From Modestobacter sp. VKM Ac-2977 (GTDB lineage: Bacteria; Actinomycetota; Actinomycetes; Mycobacteriales; Geodermatophilaceae), in contig NZ_JAPVBQ010000001.1 in assembly GCF_026968045.1 (NCBI RefSeq), positions 62,001 through 126,000 of the forward strand: a stretch of 64,000 nt of DNA. Direction: 5' to 3'. This document shows positions 45,398 through 52,901 of the stretch, piece by piece (the first letter of the stretch is position 1; each line of letters begins with the position of its first letter). The translations under genes were made by a program, and so were the position numbers. The notes below the pieces were generated by a model. That model was not told the DNA's origin and made no database searches. It saw only the letters and a program-made list of their open reading frames with translations.

Positions 45398-47203
45398 CTA
45401 TGGCTTCACGTGGCGGAGGGCGAAGCTGAGGGCGACCTCGACCTGGCGGATGGTCTCCTCGATCACCAGGGAACCGTGGCCGGCGTCGAAGCGGTAGACC
45501 TCGTGGTCCTGGCCGCGCTCGGTCAGCGCGGCCAGGTAGTTGTCGATCTGGCGGATGGGGCAGCGCGGGTCGTTGGCGCCGGCGACCACGAGCACCGGGG
45601 CGGCGACCGCGTCGACGTAGGTGATCGGCGAGGAGCGCACGTACACGTCGCGCACCTCCTCCGGTGAGCCGCCGAACAGGGCGCGGTCGTAGGCGCGCAG
45701 CCCCTCCATCTCGTCCTCGTAGGCGGCCAGGTAGTCAGCGACCGGCACCTCGGCGATCCCGGCCGACCAGCGCTCGGGCTGGGTTCCCAGGCCCAGCAGG
45801 GTGAGGAAGCCGCCCCACGAGCCGCCCGAGAGGATCGTCCGGGTCGGGTCGACCACGCCCTCGGCGACCAGGGCGTCGTAGACGGCGCCGACGTCCTCCA
45901 GCTCGGTCAGCCCCGGCCGCCCGGTGAGCGCGTCGCGCCACTCGCTGCCGTAGCCGGTCGAGCCCCGGTAGTTCACGTGCACGACCGCGTACCCGGCGTC
46001 GACGTAGGCCGCCCGGCGCGCGCGGTAGGAGTCGTCGTCCTGCGACTCCGGGCCACCGTGGACGAGGAACGCGGTGGCGAACGGTCCGTCGCCGGCCGGC
46101 CGGACCAGGAGCGCGTGCACGTCGCCGCCCGGACCGGGCACCCAGCGGTCCTCGACCGGGTAGGCGTCCGGCGGTGCCTCACCGGGCGCGGCGAGCACGA
46201 CCGGGCCGTCGGCCCGGCGGATCACGGGCGGCAGCTCGGACGACGACCAGGCCAGCTCCACGGTGCCGTCCGGGCGCGCGGTCGCGCCACGGACCACGCC
46301 GCGGGGGGTGTCCAGCTGCTCCAGCGACCCGGAACCCAGGTCGTAGCGGTACAGCTCGCTGCGCGCGGCGTGGTCGTGCCCGACCAGCAGCGCCGAGCCG
46401 TCCGGGTGCCAGCCGGCGGTGACGTCGCCGGGCAGGTCGAGCACGAGCTCGGTCTCGGTGCCGGCGGCGATGTCCCAGATCAGCAGTTCCTCGCGGCCAC
46501 GGCGCTCGTGGCCCACCAGCAGCCGCTGGTCACCGGGGGAGGGGGAGAAGCTCAGCGCGTGCAGGCCGCGGCCCTCGCCGTCCCACTTGTCGGCGACCAG
46601 GGAGAGGTCGGCGGTGCGCAGCACGCGCAGCGCCGGGTACCGCGGGTCGCCGTGCTCGGAGTGCGAGAAGACCAGCAGCGAGTCGTCGCGGGAGAGCGCG
46701 TCCACCCCCGCGGTGTCCGGCGAGGAGTAGAACACCGACGGCGTGCCGCCGGCGGGGGCGATCCACAGCTCGCTGCCGTCGTCGGTGGAGCGGCCCACCG
46801 CGGTGACCGTGTGGCCGAGCTCCAGGCCGGCGGGGTAGGCCGGGCCCACCTCCGGCAGGGCGACGGCGTCCGGTCCGCCGGCGAAGGGCTGGGTCATCCA
46901 GATGCCGAACTCGTCGCCGTCGGTGTCGGCGAACCACCAGATCGTCTCGCCGTCAGGGGTCAGCGTCGCGGCCAGGGTGCCGTTGGCCCGGTCGGTGACC
47001 TGCCGGTGGGTGTCCGTCTCACGGTCCCAGGCGTACTGCTCGACGACACCACTGACGTCGGAGGCGTACAGGCTGCGCTGCGGGGCGTCCTCGGCCCAGT
47101 CGGGCAGGCTGACCCGCGGAGCGCGGAACCGGGCCTGCCAGCGCGCGGTGACCTCCTCGGGGAGGGCGGCTGCAGGCTGTTCCGGGGTGGGCTCGGGAGT
47201 CAC
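45398..47203 (-). CDS. S9 family peptidase (prolyl oligopeptidase-like)
   Basis: A 601-residue cytoplasmic serine peptidase. The N-terminal part (to about 340) is a WD-like beta-propeller with repeats such as HPDGSALLVGHDHAARSELY. The alpha/beta-hydrolase part holds S462 (GGSWGG), D545 (AGANDPRCP) and H576 (FDAGHG). It removes dipeptides or acyl-amino acids from small peptides, as in acylaminoacyl peptidases. The GTG at 47203 is preferred, with GAAGAT six bases before it; a longer version would add a basic unrelated segment. It stands alone, divergent from an MFS gene. Confidence 0.92.
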   Translation of the reverse strand: MTPEPTPEQPAAALPEEVTARWQARFRAPRVSLPDWAEDAPQRSLYASDVSGVVEQYAWDRETDTHRQVTDRANGTLAATLTPDGETIWWFADTDGDEFGIWMTQPFAGGPDAVALPEVGPAYPAGLELGHTVTAVGRSTDDGSELWIAPAGGTPSVFYSSPDTAGVDALSRDDSLLVFSHSEHGDPRYPALRVLRTADLSLVADKWDGEGRGLHALSFSPSPGDQRLLVGHERRGREELLIWDIAAGTETELVLDLPGDVTAGWHPDGSALLVGHDHAARSELYRYDLGSGSLEQLDTPRGVVRGATARPDGTVELAWSSSELPPVIRRADGPVVLAAPGEAPPDAYPVEDRWVPGPGGDVHALLVRPAGDGPFATAFLVHGGPESQDDDSYRARRAAYVDAGYAVVHVNYRGSTGYGSEWRDALTGRPGLTELEDVGAVYDALVAEGVVDPTRTILSGGSWGGFLTLLGLGTQPERWSAGIAEVPVADYLAAYEDEMEGLRAYDRALFGGSPEEVRDVYVRSSPITYVDAVAAPVLVVAGANDPRCPIRQIDNYLAALTERGQDHEVYRFDAGHGSLVIEETIRQVEVALSFALRHVKP

Positions 47204-47372
47204 CGGGTCATCTTCCCCCTGTCGGTGTCGAGTCCTCCGGGGAGTCCCGGCGGCGAGTGGGGCGCTGGCCGGTCCGCGCTTGACGGACGACGTGATGCCC
47301 CTCACGCTACCGCTCACCGGACAAACGTCCGCGTACCGGACAGGTCATCGCTGGCAACCCACAGGAGCCCTC

Positions 47373-48647
47373 ATGTCCCACTCGACCCTCCCACCGGCTC
47401 CCGGTGAGGACGCCCCGGCGGTCAGTCGGACGGGCGGCCCCGCCACGACGGTGGCAGTGGCGGTCGGCTTCGCCGCGCTCTGCCTCTCCTACATGCTCAA
47501 CGCGATGGACCGGCAGGTCTTCTACCCGCTGCTGCCGCAGATCCGCGAGGAGTACGGGTTCTCCCTCGACCAGACCGGGCTGCTGGCGACGGGCTTCACG
47601 CTGGGCATCGCGCTCACCGGCGTCCCGGCCGGCTACCTGCTGGACCGGCTGTCCCGCAAGCTGATCGTGGTCGTCAGCGTGGTCGTCTACTCCCTCGGCA
47701 CGCTCGCCATCCCGCTGGCCACCGGCTTCGGCGACATGGCGGTCTACCGGCTGATCTCCGGTGTCGGGGAGGGCGTGCAGGCCACGGCCATCTATGCCAT
47801 CGTCGGCGCCTACTTCTTCCACCGCCGGGCGGTCGCCGCCGGGTTCATCGGCGTCGCCTTCGGCCTCGGCGTGTTCCTCGGACCGATCGTCGGCCAGCAG
47901 CTCGCTCTCGCCGTCGACAGCTGGCGGGCGCCGTTCGTGGTCTTCGGTGTCGCCGGCCTGGTCATGGCCGTCGTGCTGCTGGCCGTCGTCCCGCGGGGGA
48001 TGAGCGAGGCGCTGGCCGGGCGGGGTGGCACCACCGACACCGCCGACTACACGCACGTGCCCGCGAGCCCCTACAACCGCGGCACTCTGGGCATGGGGGT
48101 CGCCTCGGCGATCTCGGGCCTGGTGTTCTACGGCTTCCTCGGCCTCTATCCGACCTTCCTGCGGGAGGAGCTCCTCCTCTCGCCTGCCCAGGCTGCGCTG
48201 GCTGCCTCCCTGGTCGGCTTCGGTGCCATGACGGCGCTGCCGGTGGGCTGGCTGGCCGACCGGTACGACCAGCGCATGCTGCTCGCCGTCGGCTTCGTCG
48301 GCTCGTCCCTCACGGGCCTGGCGATCTACCGCTTCGCCGACGGTGCCTCCGCGCAGTACGTGCTGGCGTTCCTGATGGGCGCCTTCGCCAGCGGTGTGCT
48401 GTTCACCAACTGCACCACTGGCATGCAGCGTGCGGTGCGTCCGGAGCACGTCGGGCGCGGCGCCGGGCTGTTCATGTTCAGCTACTACGTCGCCGCGGCG
48501 TTCTCCGGGCTGTTGTTCGCCCGGCTCGTCTCCGCCTTCGACTGGGCCGGGGCCGGCCTGGTGCAGGTCACCCTGCTCCCGATCATCGGATTGGCCGCGC
48601 TGGCGCTGGTCGACGTCCGCCGGATGGTGCTCCCGCCGCGCCACTGA
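47373..48647 (+). CDS. MFS transporter
   Basis: A 424-residue major facilitator with 12 membrane segments. The motif after segment two reads GVPAGYLLDRLSRKLIVVVS, and segment one is AVGFAALCLSYMLNAMDRQV, similar to sialic-acid or phthalate-type MFS members; the family match does not settle the substrate. The ATG follows ACAGGAGCCC. Upstream lies CGGAC-AAAC-GTCCG, a short dyad that could be an operator, and two ACCGGACA direct repeats. Confidence 0.9.
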   Translation: MSHSTLPPAPGEDAPAVSRTGGPATTVAVAVGFAALCLSYMLNAMDRQVFYPLLPQIREEYGFSLDQTGLLATGFTLGIALTGVPAGYLLDRLSRKLIVVVSVVVYSLGTLAIPLATGFGDMAVYRLISGVGEGVQATAIYAIVGAYFFHRRAVAAGFIGVAFGLGVFLGPIVGQQLALAVDSWRAPFVVFGVAGLVMAVVLLAVVPRGMSEALAGRGGTTDTADYTHVPASPYNRGTLGMGVASAISGLVFYGFLGLYPTFLREELLLSPAQAALAASLVGFGAMTALPVGWLADRYDQRMLLAVGFVGSSLTGLAIYRFADGASAQYVLAFLMGAFASGVLFTNCTTGMQRAVRPEHVGRGAGLFMFSYYVAAAFSGLLFARLVSAFDWAGAGLVQVTLLPIIGLAALALVDVRRMVLPPRH

Positions 48648-48664
48648 TCCGTCGACCCGCACGA

Positions 48665-48701
48665 GTCGGCGCCGGCGGGATCATCTGCCGCCGGCGCCGA
48701 C
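48665..48701. terminator. terminator hairpin overlapping the end of the CBS gene
   Basis: GTCGGCGCCGGCGG (48665-48678) and CCGCCGGCGCCGAC (48688-48701) form a 14-base-pair perfect stem. The right arm lies inside the last codons of the CNNM/CBS gene, so the hairpin serves the converging MFS gene and the CBS gene together. Confidence 0.75.
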
Positions 48702-49772
48702 CACGGCCTCCGCGGCAGGTGCCCGGCCGGCAGCCGGCCGTTCGACCCCGGCATCCCGGACGTCGCCGATGAGCTGCTCCAGCACGTCCTCCAGCGCCAC
48801 CAGGCCGAGCACCCGTTCACCGTCCCGCACCAGCCCCAGGTGTGCGCCGGAGCGGCGCATCTCCCGCAGCACCTCCGGCAACGGCTCGGCCGGGGTCAGC
48901 TCGACGAAGGAGATCACCGCCTGCTGGGGCACCGGCTGGTCCCGGGACGTCGGGCCGGTGCCGAGCACGTCCTTGACGTGCACGTAGCCGACCAGCGCGC
49001 CGCTGTCGTCGCGCATCGGGTAGCGGCTGTAGCCGTGCTCGGCGACCACGCCCTCCAGCTGCCGGGGGGTGGAGTCGCGGGGCACGGTGACCAGGGAGTC
49101 CGGTGGCAGCAGGACGGAGGTGACGTCGTGCTGCTCGAAGGTGAGCGCGCCGGCGGCGAGGTCGCTGACCTCGCTGCCCAGCAGCCCCTCCCGCCGGGAC
49201 TGGGTGATCATCGACTGGATCTCGTCGTGGTCGAAGCTGGCCGAGACCTCGTCGGTGGGGGTGACCCCGAACAGCCGCACGAAGCCGTTGGCCACGGTGT
49301 TGAAGAACCAGATGAACGGCTTCAGCACCCGCACGATCAGGGCCAGCGGCGGGCCGAGGGCGATCGCGGCCCGGTCCGGACCGGCGATGGTGATGTTCTT
49401 CGGCACCATCTCGCCCAGCACCATGTGCAGCACGGTGACCACCGACAGGGCGATCACCAGCGCGATCGGGTGCAACAGCGCCTCCGGCGCCCCGACGGCC
49501 TCCAGCGGCACCTCGATCAGGTGCGCGACGGCGGGCTCGCCGATCGCGCCGAGCCCCAGGGAGCACAGCGTGATCCCCAGCTGGGCGCCGGCCATCATCT
49601 GGCTGACGTTGCGCATCGCCACCAGGGTCTTCTGGGCGCGCACCGACCCGGCTTCCGCGCGGGGCTCGATCTGGTCGGCCCGGGCGGAGACGAGCGCGAA
49701 CTCGGCGGCGACGAAGAAGGCGTTGCCCAGCAGCAGGACGACCAGGACCAGCAGCGCCAACCCGTCGCTCAC
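48681..49772 (-). CDS. CNNM/CBS domain membrane protein (HlyC/CorC family, shorter)
   Basis: A 363-residue protein with a four-segment CNNM domain (residues 1-185, FFVAAEFALVSARADQIEPR and QLGITLCSLGLGAIGEPAV), then a CBS pair (about 205-330) ending LEDVLEQLIGDV. There is no CorC_HlyC transporter-associated domain at the end; instead an Ala/Gly-rich tail. Related proteins export or sense Mg2+. Its GTG overlaps the stop of the longer paralogue by four bases, so they are coupled and probably form a hetero-oligomer. Confidence 0.92.
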   Translation of the reverse strand: MSDGLALLVLVVLLLGNAFFVAAEFALVSARADQIEPRAEAGSVRAQKTLVAMRNVSQMMAGAQLGITLCSLGLGAIGEPAVAHLIEVPLEAVGAPEALLHPIALVIALSVVTVLHMVLGEMVPKNITIAGPDRAAIALGPPLALIVRVLKPFIWFFNTVANGFVRLFGVTPTDEVSASFDHDEIQSMITQSRREGLLGSEVSDLAAGALTFEQHDVTSVLLPPDSLVTVPRDSTPRQLEGVVAEHGYSRYPMRDDSGALVGYVHVKDVLGTGPTSRDQPVPQQAVISFVELTPAEPLPEVLREMRRSGAHLGLVRDGERVLGLVALEDVLEQLIGDVRDAGVERPAAGRAPAAEAVVGAGGR

Positions 49773-51160
49773 GCCTGGGCCACCTCTCGTGCGGGGCGGA
49801 CGGCGGTGGCGCCGGCCGGTCGTGCGGTGTCGTCGGGCACGGTGCCGTCGGGCATCGTGTCGTCGTCCTCGGTCGGGGTGGGCGTGGCCCGGAGTCGTGA
49901 GATGCGTCGTCCCTCGATCTCGTCGACGGTGAGCCGCCAGCCCTCGATCTCCACCGACTCGCCCTCCTCGGGCAGCCGGGCCAGCCGCTCCACCACGAAG
50001 CCGGCGACGGTCTCGTACCGGCCCTCGGGCACCGAGATGCCGGTGCGCTCGCGCAGCTCGTCGGGCCGCAGCAGGCCGGACAGCACCCAGGTGTCGGCGT
50101 CGCGGCGCAGCTGGCGCAGCGGCCGGTCGGTCTCGTCGGTGATCTCGCCGACCAGCTCCTCGACGATGTCCTCCAGCGTCACGATGCCGTGGGTGGCACC
50201 CCACTCGTCGACGACCAGGGCCAGCTGGAGCCCCTGCTCGCGCAGCAGGTCCAGCAGCGGGTCCAGGTGCAGCGAGGAGGGGACGGCGAGCACCGGCTCG
50301 GCCAGCTCCCCGGCCGTGCGCTCGAGCCGCTCCTCGTCCGGGACGGAGACCGCGTGCTTGACGTGCACCACGCCGGTGACCTCGTCCAGGTCGGCGCCGT
50401 ACACCGGGAAGCGGGAGTTGCCCGACCGGATGGCGGCGTCGATGACGTCGGCCGCGGTCGCCGCCGAGCTGAGTGTCCACAGCCGGGTGCGCGGGGTCAT
50501 CACGTCGGTGGCCAACTTCTCGCGGAGGCCGAGGGAACGGGCCAGCAGCCGAGCGGCGACGGGGGAGAGGTCACCCTCCTCGGCCGAGCGCCGGGCGACC
50601 GCGGCCAGGCCCTGGGCGTCGCGGGTGTCGTCGAGCTCCTCGCGGGGCTCGAAGCCCAGCCGGCGCACGATCGCGTTGGCCAGGGCCTGCAGGTTGCGCA
50701 CCACCGGTCCGGTCACCGTGGTGAACAGCCGCATGCCGGGGGCGACGACGGAGGCGGTCGGCAGCGGCCGGGCGATCGCCAGGTTCTTGGGACCCAGCTC
50801 GCCGATGATCATCTGCAGGAACGTGGCCAGGAAGATGGCCAGCGCGATCGCGATCGGGGTCGTGGCGTTCTCCGGGAACCCGACGGCCGCGAGCACCGGC
50901 TCCAGCAGGCCGCCCAGGGCCGGCTCGGCGAGGAAGCCGACGACCAGCGTGGTCAGCGTGATGCCGAACTGCGCCGCCGAGAGCTGGGTGGAGAGGCCCC
51001 GCAGGGCCGTGACGACGCCGGCGGCGCCCTGGTCGCCGGCCCGGGCGGCCTCTTCGGCCTTGCCGCGGTCGACGGTGGTGAGGGAGAACTCCGCCGCGAC
51101 GAAGAACCCGGTGAACGCGGTCAGCAGCACGGCTGCCAGCAGGAGCAGCCATTCGGTCAC
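49769..51160 (-). CDS. CNNM/CBS domain membrane protein (HlyC/CorC family, full length)
   Basis: A 463-residue protein: CNNM membrane domain (1-200, with FFVAAEFSLTTVDRGKAEEA and AQFGITLTTLVVGFLAEPAL), CBS pair (about 205-330, NSRFPVYGADLDEVTGVVHV and VVDEWGATHGIVTLEDIVEE), CorC_HlyC domain (345-425), and an acidic, Thr-rich tail. This is the full MpfA/YhdP-type architecture linked to magnesium export. The GTG start is at 51160. A strong hairpin and tRNA-Pro lie upstream. Confidence 0.94.
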   Translation of the reverse strand: MTEWLLLLAAVLLTAFTGFFVAAEFSLTTVDRGKAEEAARAGDQGAAGVVTALRGLSTQLSAAQFGITLTTLVVGFLAEPALGGLLEPVLAAVGFPENATTPIAIALAIFLATFLQMIIGELGPKNLAIARPLPTASVVAPGMRLFTTVTGPVVRNLQALANAIVRRLGFEPREELDDTRDAQGLAAVARRSAEEGDLSPVAARLLARSLGLREKLATDVMTPRTRLWTLSSAATAADVIDAAIRSGNSRFPVYGADLDEVTGVVHVKHAVSVPDEERLERTAGELAEPVLAVPSSLHLDPLLDLLREQGLQLALVVDEWGATHGIVTLEDIVEELVGEITDETDRPLRQLRRDADTWVLSGLLRPDELRERTGISVPEGRYETVAGFVVERLARLPEEGESVEIEGWRLTVDEIEGRRISRLRATPTPTEDDDTMPDGTVPDDTARPAGATAVRPAREVAQA

Positions 51161-51225
51161 CGATGGGCAGGTGCCCGCCCCGGGGCCAGCGGAAACGGTG
51201 CGGGCGAGTGACGTGGGCCCGAACG

Positions 51226-51260
51226 CACTCAGGGACCGCCGGATCGGCGGTCCCTGAGTG
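51226..51260. terminator. terminator hairpin after tRNA-Pro
   Basis: CACTCAGGGACCGCC (51226-51240) pairs with GGCGGTCCCTGAGTG (51246-51260), 15 base pairs with a GGATC loop, directly 3' of the tRNA on the minus strand. Confidence 0.85.
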
Positions 51261-51262
51261 GC

Positions 51263-51339
51263 TGGTCGGGGTGACAGGATTTGAACCTGCGGCCTCGTCG
51301 TCCCGAACGACGCGCGCTACCAAGCTGCGCCACACCCCG
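51263..51339 (-). tRNA. tRNA-Pro (anticodon CGG)
   Basis: A 77-base cloverleaf. The acceptor stem CGGGGTG pairs with CACCCCG, and CCA is encoded. The D arm has GCGCAGCTTGGTAGCGC; the anticodon stem-loop is CGTCG-TTCGGGA-CGACG, giving CGG; the T arm has GCAGGTTCAAATCCTGT. Anticodon CGG reads CCG, one of the commonest Pro codons in this genome. Confidence 0.97.
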
Positions 51340-51402
51340 CGGTGCGTCGACAACTGTAACCGACGCACTCGTCGGCGTTGCGACCCCCTGCAGCGGGGCC
51401 TC

Positions 51403-52308
51403 CTACCGTGCGGTGAGGGTGAGCAGCGTCGCCTCCGGGGGGCAGGCGAACCGCACGGGCGCGTACGGACTGGTGCCCAGCCCGGCCGAGACGTGCAGCC
51501 AGGTGCCGTTCGGGGCGGCGTCGGAGGGCTGGGCCCACTGGTGGAGCCAGCGCACGTGCTCGCGGTCGATGCCGCAGTTGGTGACCAGGGCACCGTGGAA
51601 CGGCACCCGCAGCTGCCCGCCGTGCGTGTGCCCGCACAGCAGCAGGTCGTACCCGTCGGCGGTGAACCGGTCGAGCACCCGCGGCTCGGGGGAGTGCACC
51701 AGCCCGATCCGCACGTCGGCCGTGGGGTCGGCCGGGCCGGCGACGTCGTCGTACCGGTCCAGCTTGAGGTGCGGGTCGTCGACGCCGGCCAGGGCGATCC
51801 GGACGCCGCGCACGGTGAGCGTGCCGGTGTGGTTGGTGAGGTCCAGCCAGCCCTGGGCGGTCATGCCGTCGCGGAGCTCCCGCCACGGGAGCTCGTCACC
51901 GTGCACCCGCTTGTGCTCGGTCTTGAAGTACTTGAGCGGGTTCTTCGGCCGAGGCGCGTAGTAGTCGTTGCTCGCCAGCACGAAGGCGCCGGGGAGCTCC
52001 ATCAGCGGCTCCAGTGCCCGCAGCGTCGCCGGGACGGCGTCCATCCCGGCCAGGTTGTCGCCGGTGGTGATGACGACGTCCGGGTGCAGCGCGGCGAGCC
52101 CGGCGACCCAGGCCTGCTTGCTGTGCTGGCCGGCGGTCATGTGCAGGTCGGACAGCTGCAGGACGGTGAGCGGCCGGGAACCCGGTGGCAGCACCGGGAC
52201 GTCGAAGCGCCGCAGGGTCCAGTGGGTGCGCTCGACGAGGCCGGCGTAGGCGACGGTGGCGGCGCCGGTGGCCAGCAGGGCGGCAGGGACGGCGGTGGTC
52301 GCGCGCAT
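51403..52308 (-). CDS. metallophosphoesterase
   Basis: A 301-residue protein with an N-terminal membrane anchor (residues 5-24) and a calcineurin-type phosphoesterase domain. Metal ligands are visible as D54-L-H56 (LSDLHM), G83-D84-N85, N114 in VLASNDYY, and the GHTHGGQ motif near residue 227. Substrate is unknown; Mycobacterium Rv3683 is a homologue in the same gene neighbourhood. The start at 52308 follows TACGCT by six bases, a leaderless arrangement. It is divergent from the YqeY-like gene. Confidence 0.93.
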   Translation of the reverse strand: MRATTAVPAALLATGAATVAYAGLVERTHWTLRRFDVPVLPPGSRPLTVLQLSDLHMTAGQHSKQAWVAGLAALHPDVVITTGDNLAGMDAVPATLRALEPLMELPGAFVLASNDYYAPRPKNPLKYFKTEHKRVHGDELPWRELRDGMTAQGWLDLTNHTGTLTVRGVRIALAGVDDPHLKLDRYDDVAGPADPTADVRIGLVHSPEPRVLDRFTADGYDLLLCGHTHGGQLRVPFHGALVTNCGIDREHVRWLHQWAQPSDAAPNGTWLHVSAGLGTSPYAPVRFACPPEATLLTLTAR

Positions 52309-52314
52309 CCTCTG

Positions 52315-52320
52315 AGCGTA
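52315..52320 (-). promoter_or_regulatory. candidate -10 box of the metallophosphoesterase gene
   Basis: TACGCT on the minus strand ends six bases before the ATG at 52308. Confidence 0.5.
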
Positions 52321-52361
52321 GGGGGAGGGGAACTGCGTCGTCCTGGCCCGGGCGGAGGTGG

Positions 52362-52367
52362 CAGGCT
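52362..52367 (+). promoter_or_regulatory. candidate -10 box of the YqeY-like gene
   Basis: CAGGCT ends seven bases before the GTG at 52375; the first base departs from TANNNT. Confidence 0.35.
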
Positions 52368-52374
52368 CTGCACC

Positions 52375-52827
52375 GTGCCTGAGCTGAAGGACCGACTGCG
52401 CGCCGACCTGACCACCGCCATGAAGAGCCGCGACGAGCTGCGCACCGCGACGCTGCGCATGGTGCTCGCCGCCGTGACCGCCGAGGAGGTCTCCGGCAAG
52501 GAGGCCCGCGAGCTGAGCGACGAGGAGGTGCAGGCGGTGCTGCGCCGGGAGGCGAAGAAGCGCCGTGAGGCGGCCGACGCCTTCGCCGGTGCCGGCCGCG
52601 CCGACCAGGCCGAGCGGGAGAAGGCCGAGGAGGGCGTGCTGGCCACGTACCTGCCCGCCCAGCTCGAGGACGCAGACCTGACCGCGCTCGTCGCCGACGT
52701 GATCACCACGACCGGTGCGACCGGGATGAAGGACATGGGCAAGGTCATGGGCGCCGTGCAGGGCCGGGTGGCCGGTCGGGCCGACGGCGGCCGGGTGGCC
52801 GCAGAGGTGCGCCGACAGCTCGGCTGA
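52375..52827 (+). CDS. GatB/YqeY domain-containing protein
   Basis: A 150-residue helical protein of the YqeY family: N-terminal LKDRLRADLTTAMKSRDELR, middle KKRREAADAFAGAGRADQAE with EGVLATYLPAQL, and the tail MKDMGKVMGAVQGRVAGRAD. The tail resembles the tRNA-binding part of GatB and of glutaminyl-tRNA synthetase, but no enzyme activity is known for the free-standing form. The GTG start at 52375 agrees with family length. It ends in a 20-base-pair terminator shared with the converging penicillin-binding protein gene. Confidence 0.93.
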   Translation: MPELKDRLRADLTTAMKSRDELRTATLRMVLAAVTAEEVSGKEARELSDEEVQAVLRREAKKRREAADAFAGAGRADQAEREKAEEGVLATYLPAQLEDADLTALVADVITTTGATGMKDMGKVMGAVQGRVAGRADGGRVAAEVRRQLG

Positions 52828-52854
52828 GCGAGGGGGCGGGGCTCCGCCCCCAGG

Positions 52855-52898
52855 AACGGTGAAGGGGCCGGGCCCGCAGGCCCGGCCCCTTCACCGTT
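52855..52898. terminator. 20-base-pair perfect bidirectional terminator
   Basis: AACGGTGAAGGGGCCGGGCC (52855-52874) and its exact reverse complement (52879-52898) enclose a CGCA loop, between two converging genes. A second, shorter hairpin (52832-52851) precedes it. Confidence 0.9.
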
Positions 52899-52901
52899 CG
52901 A

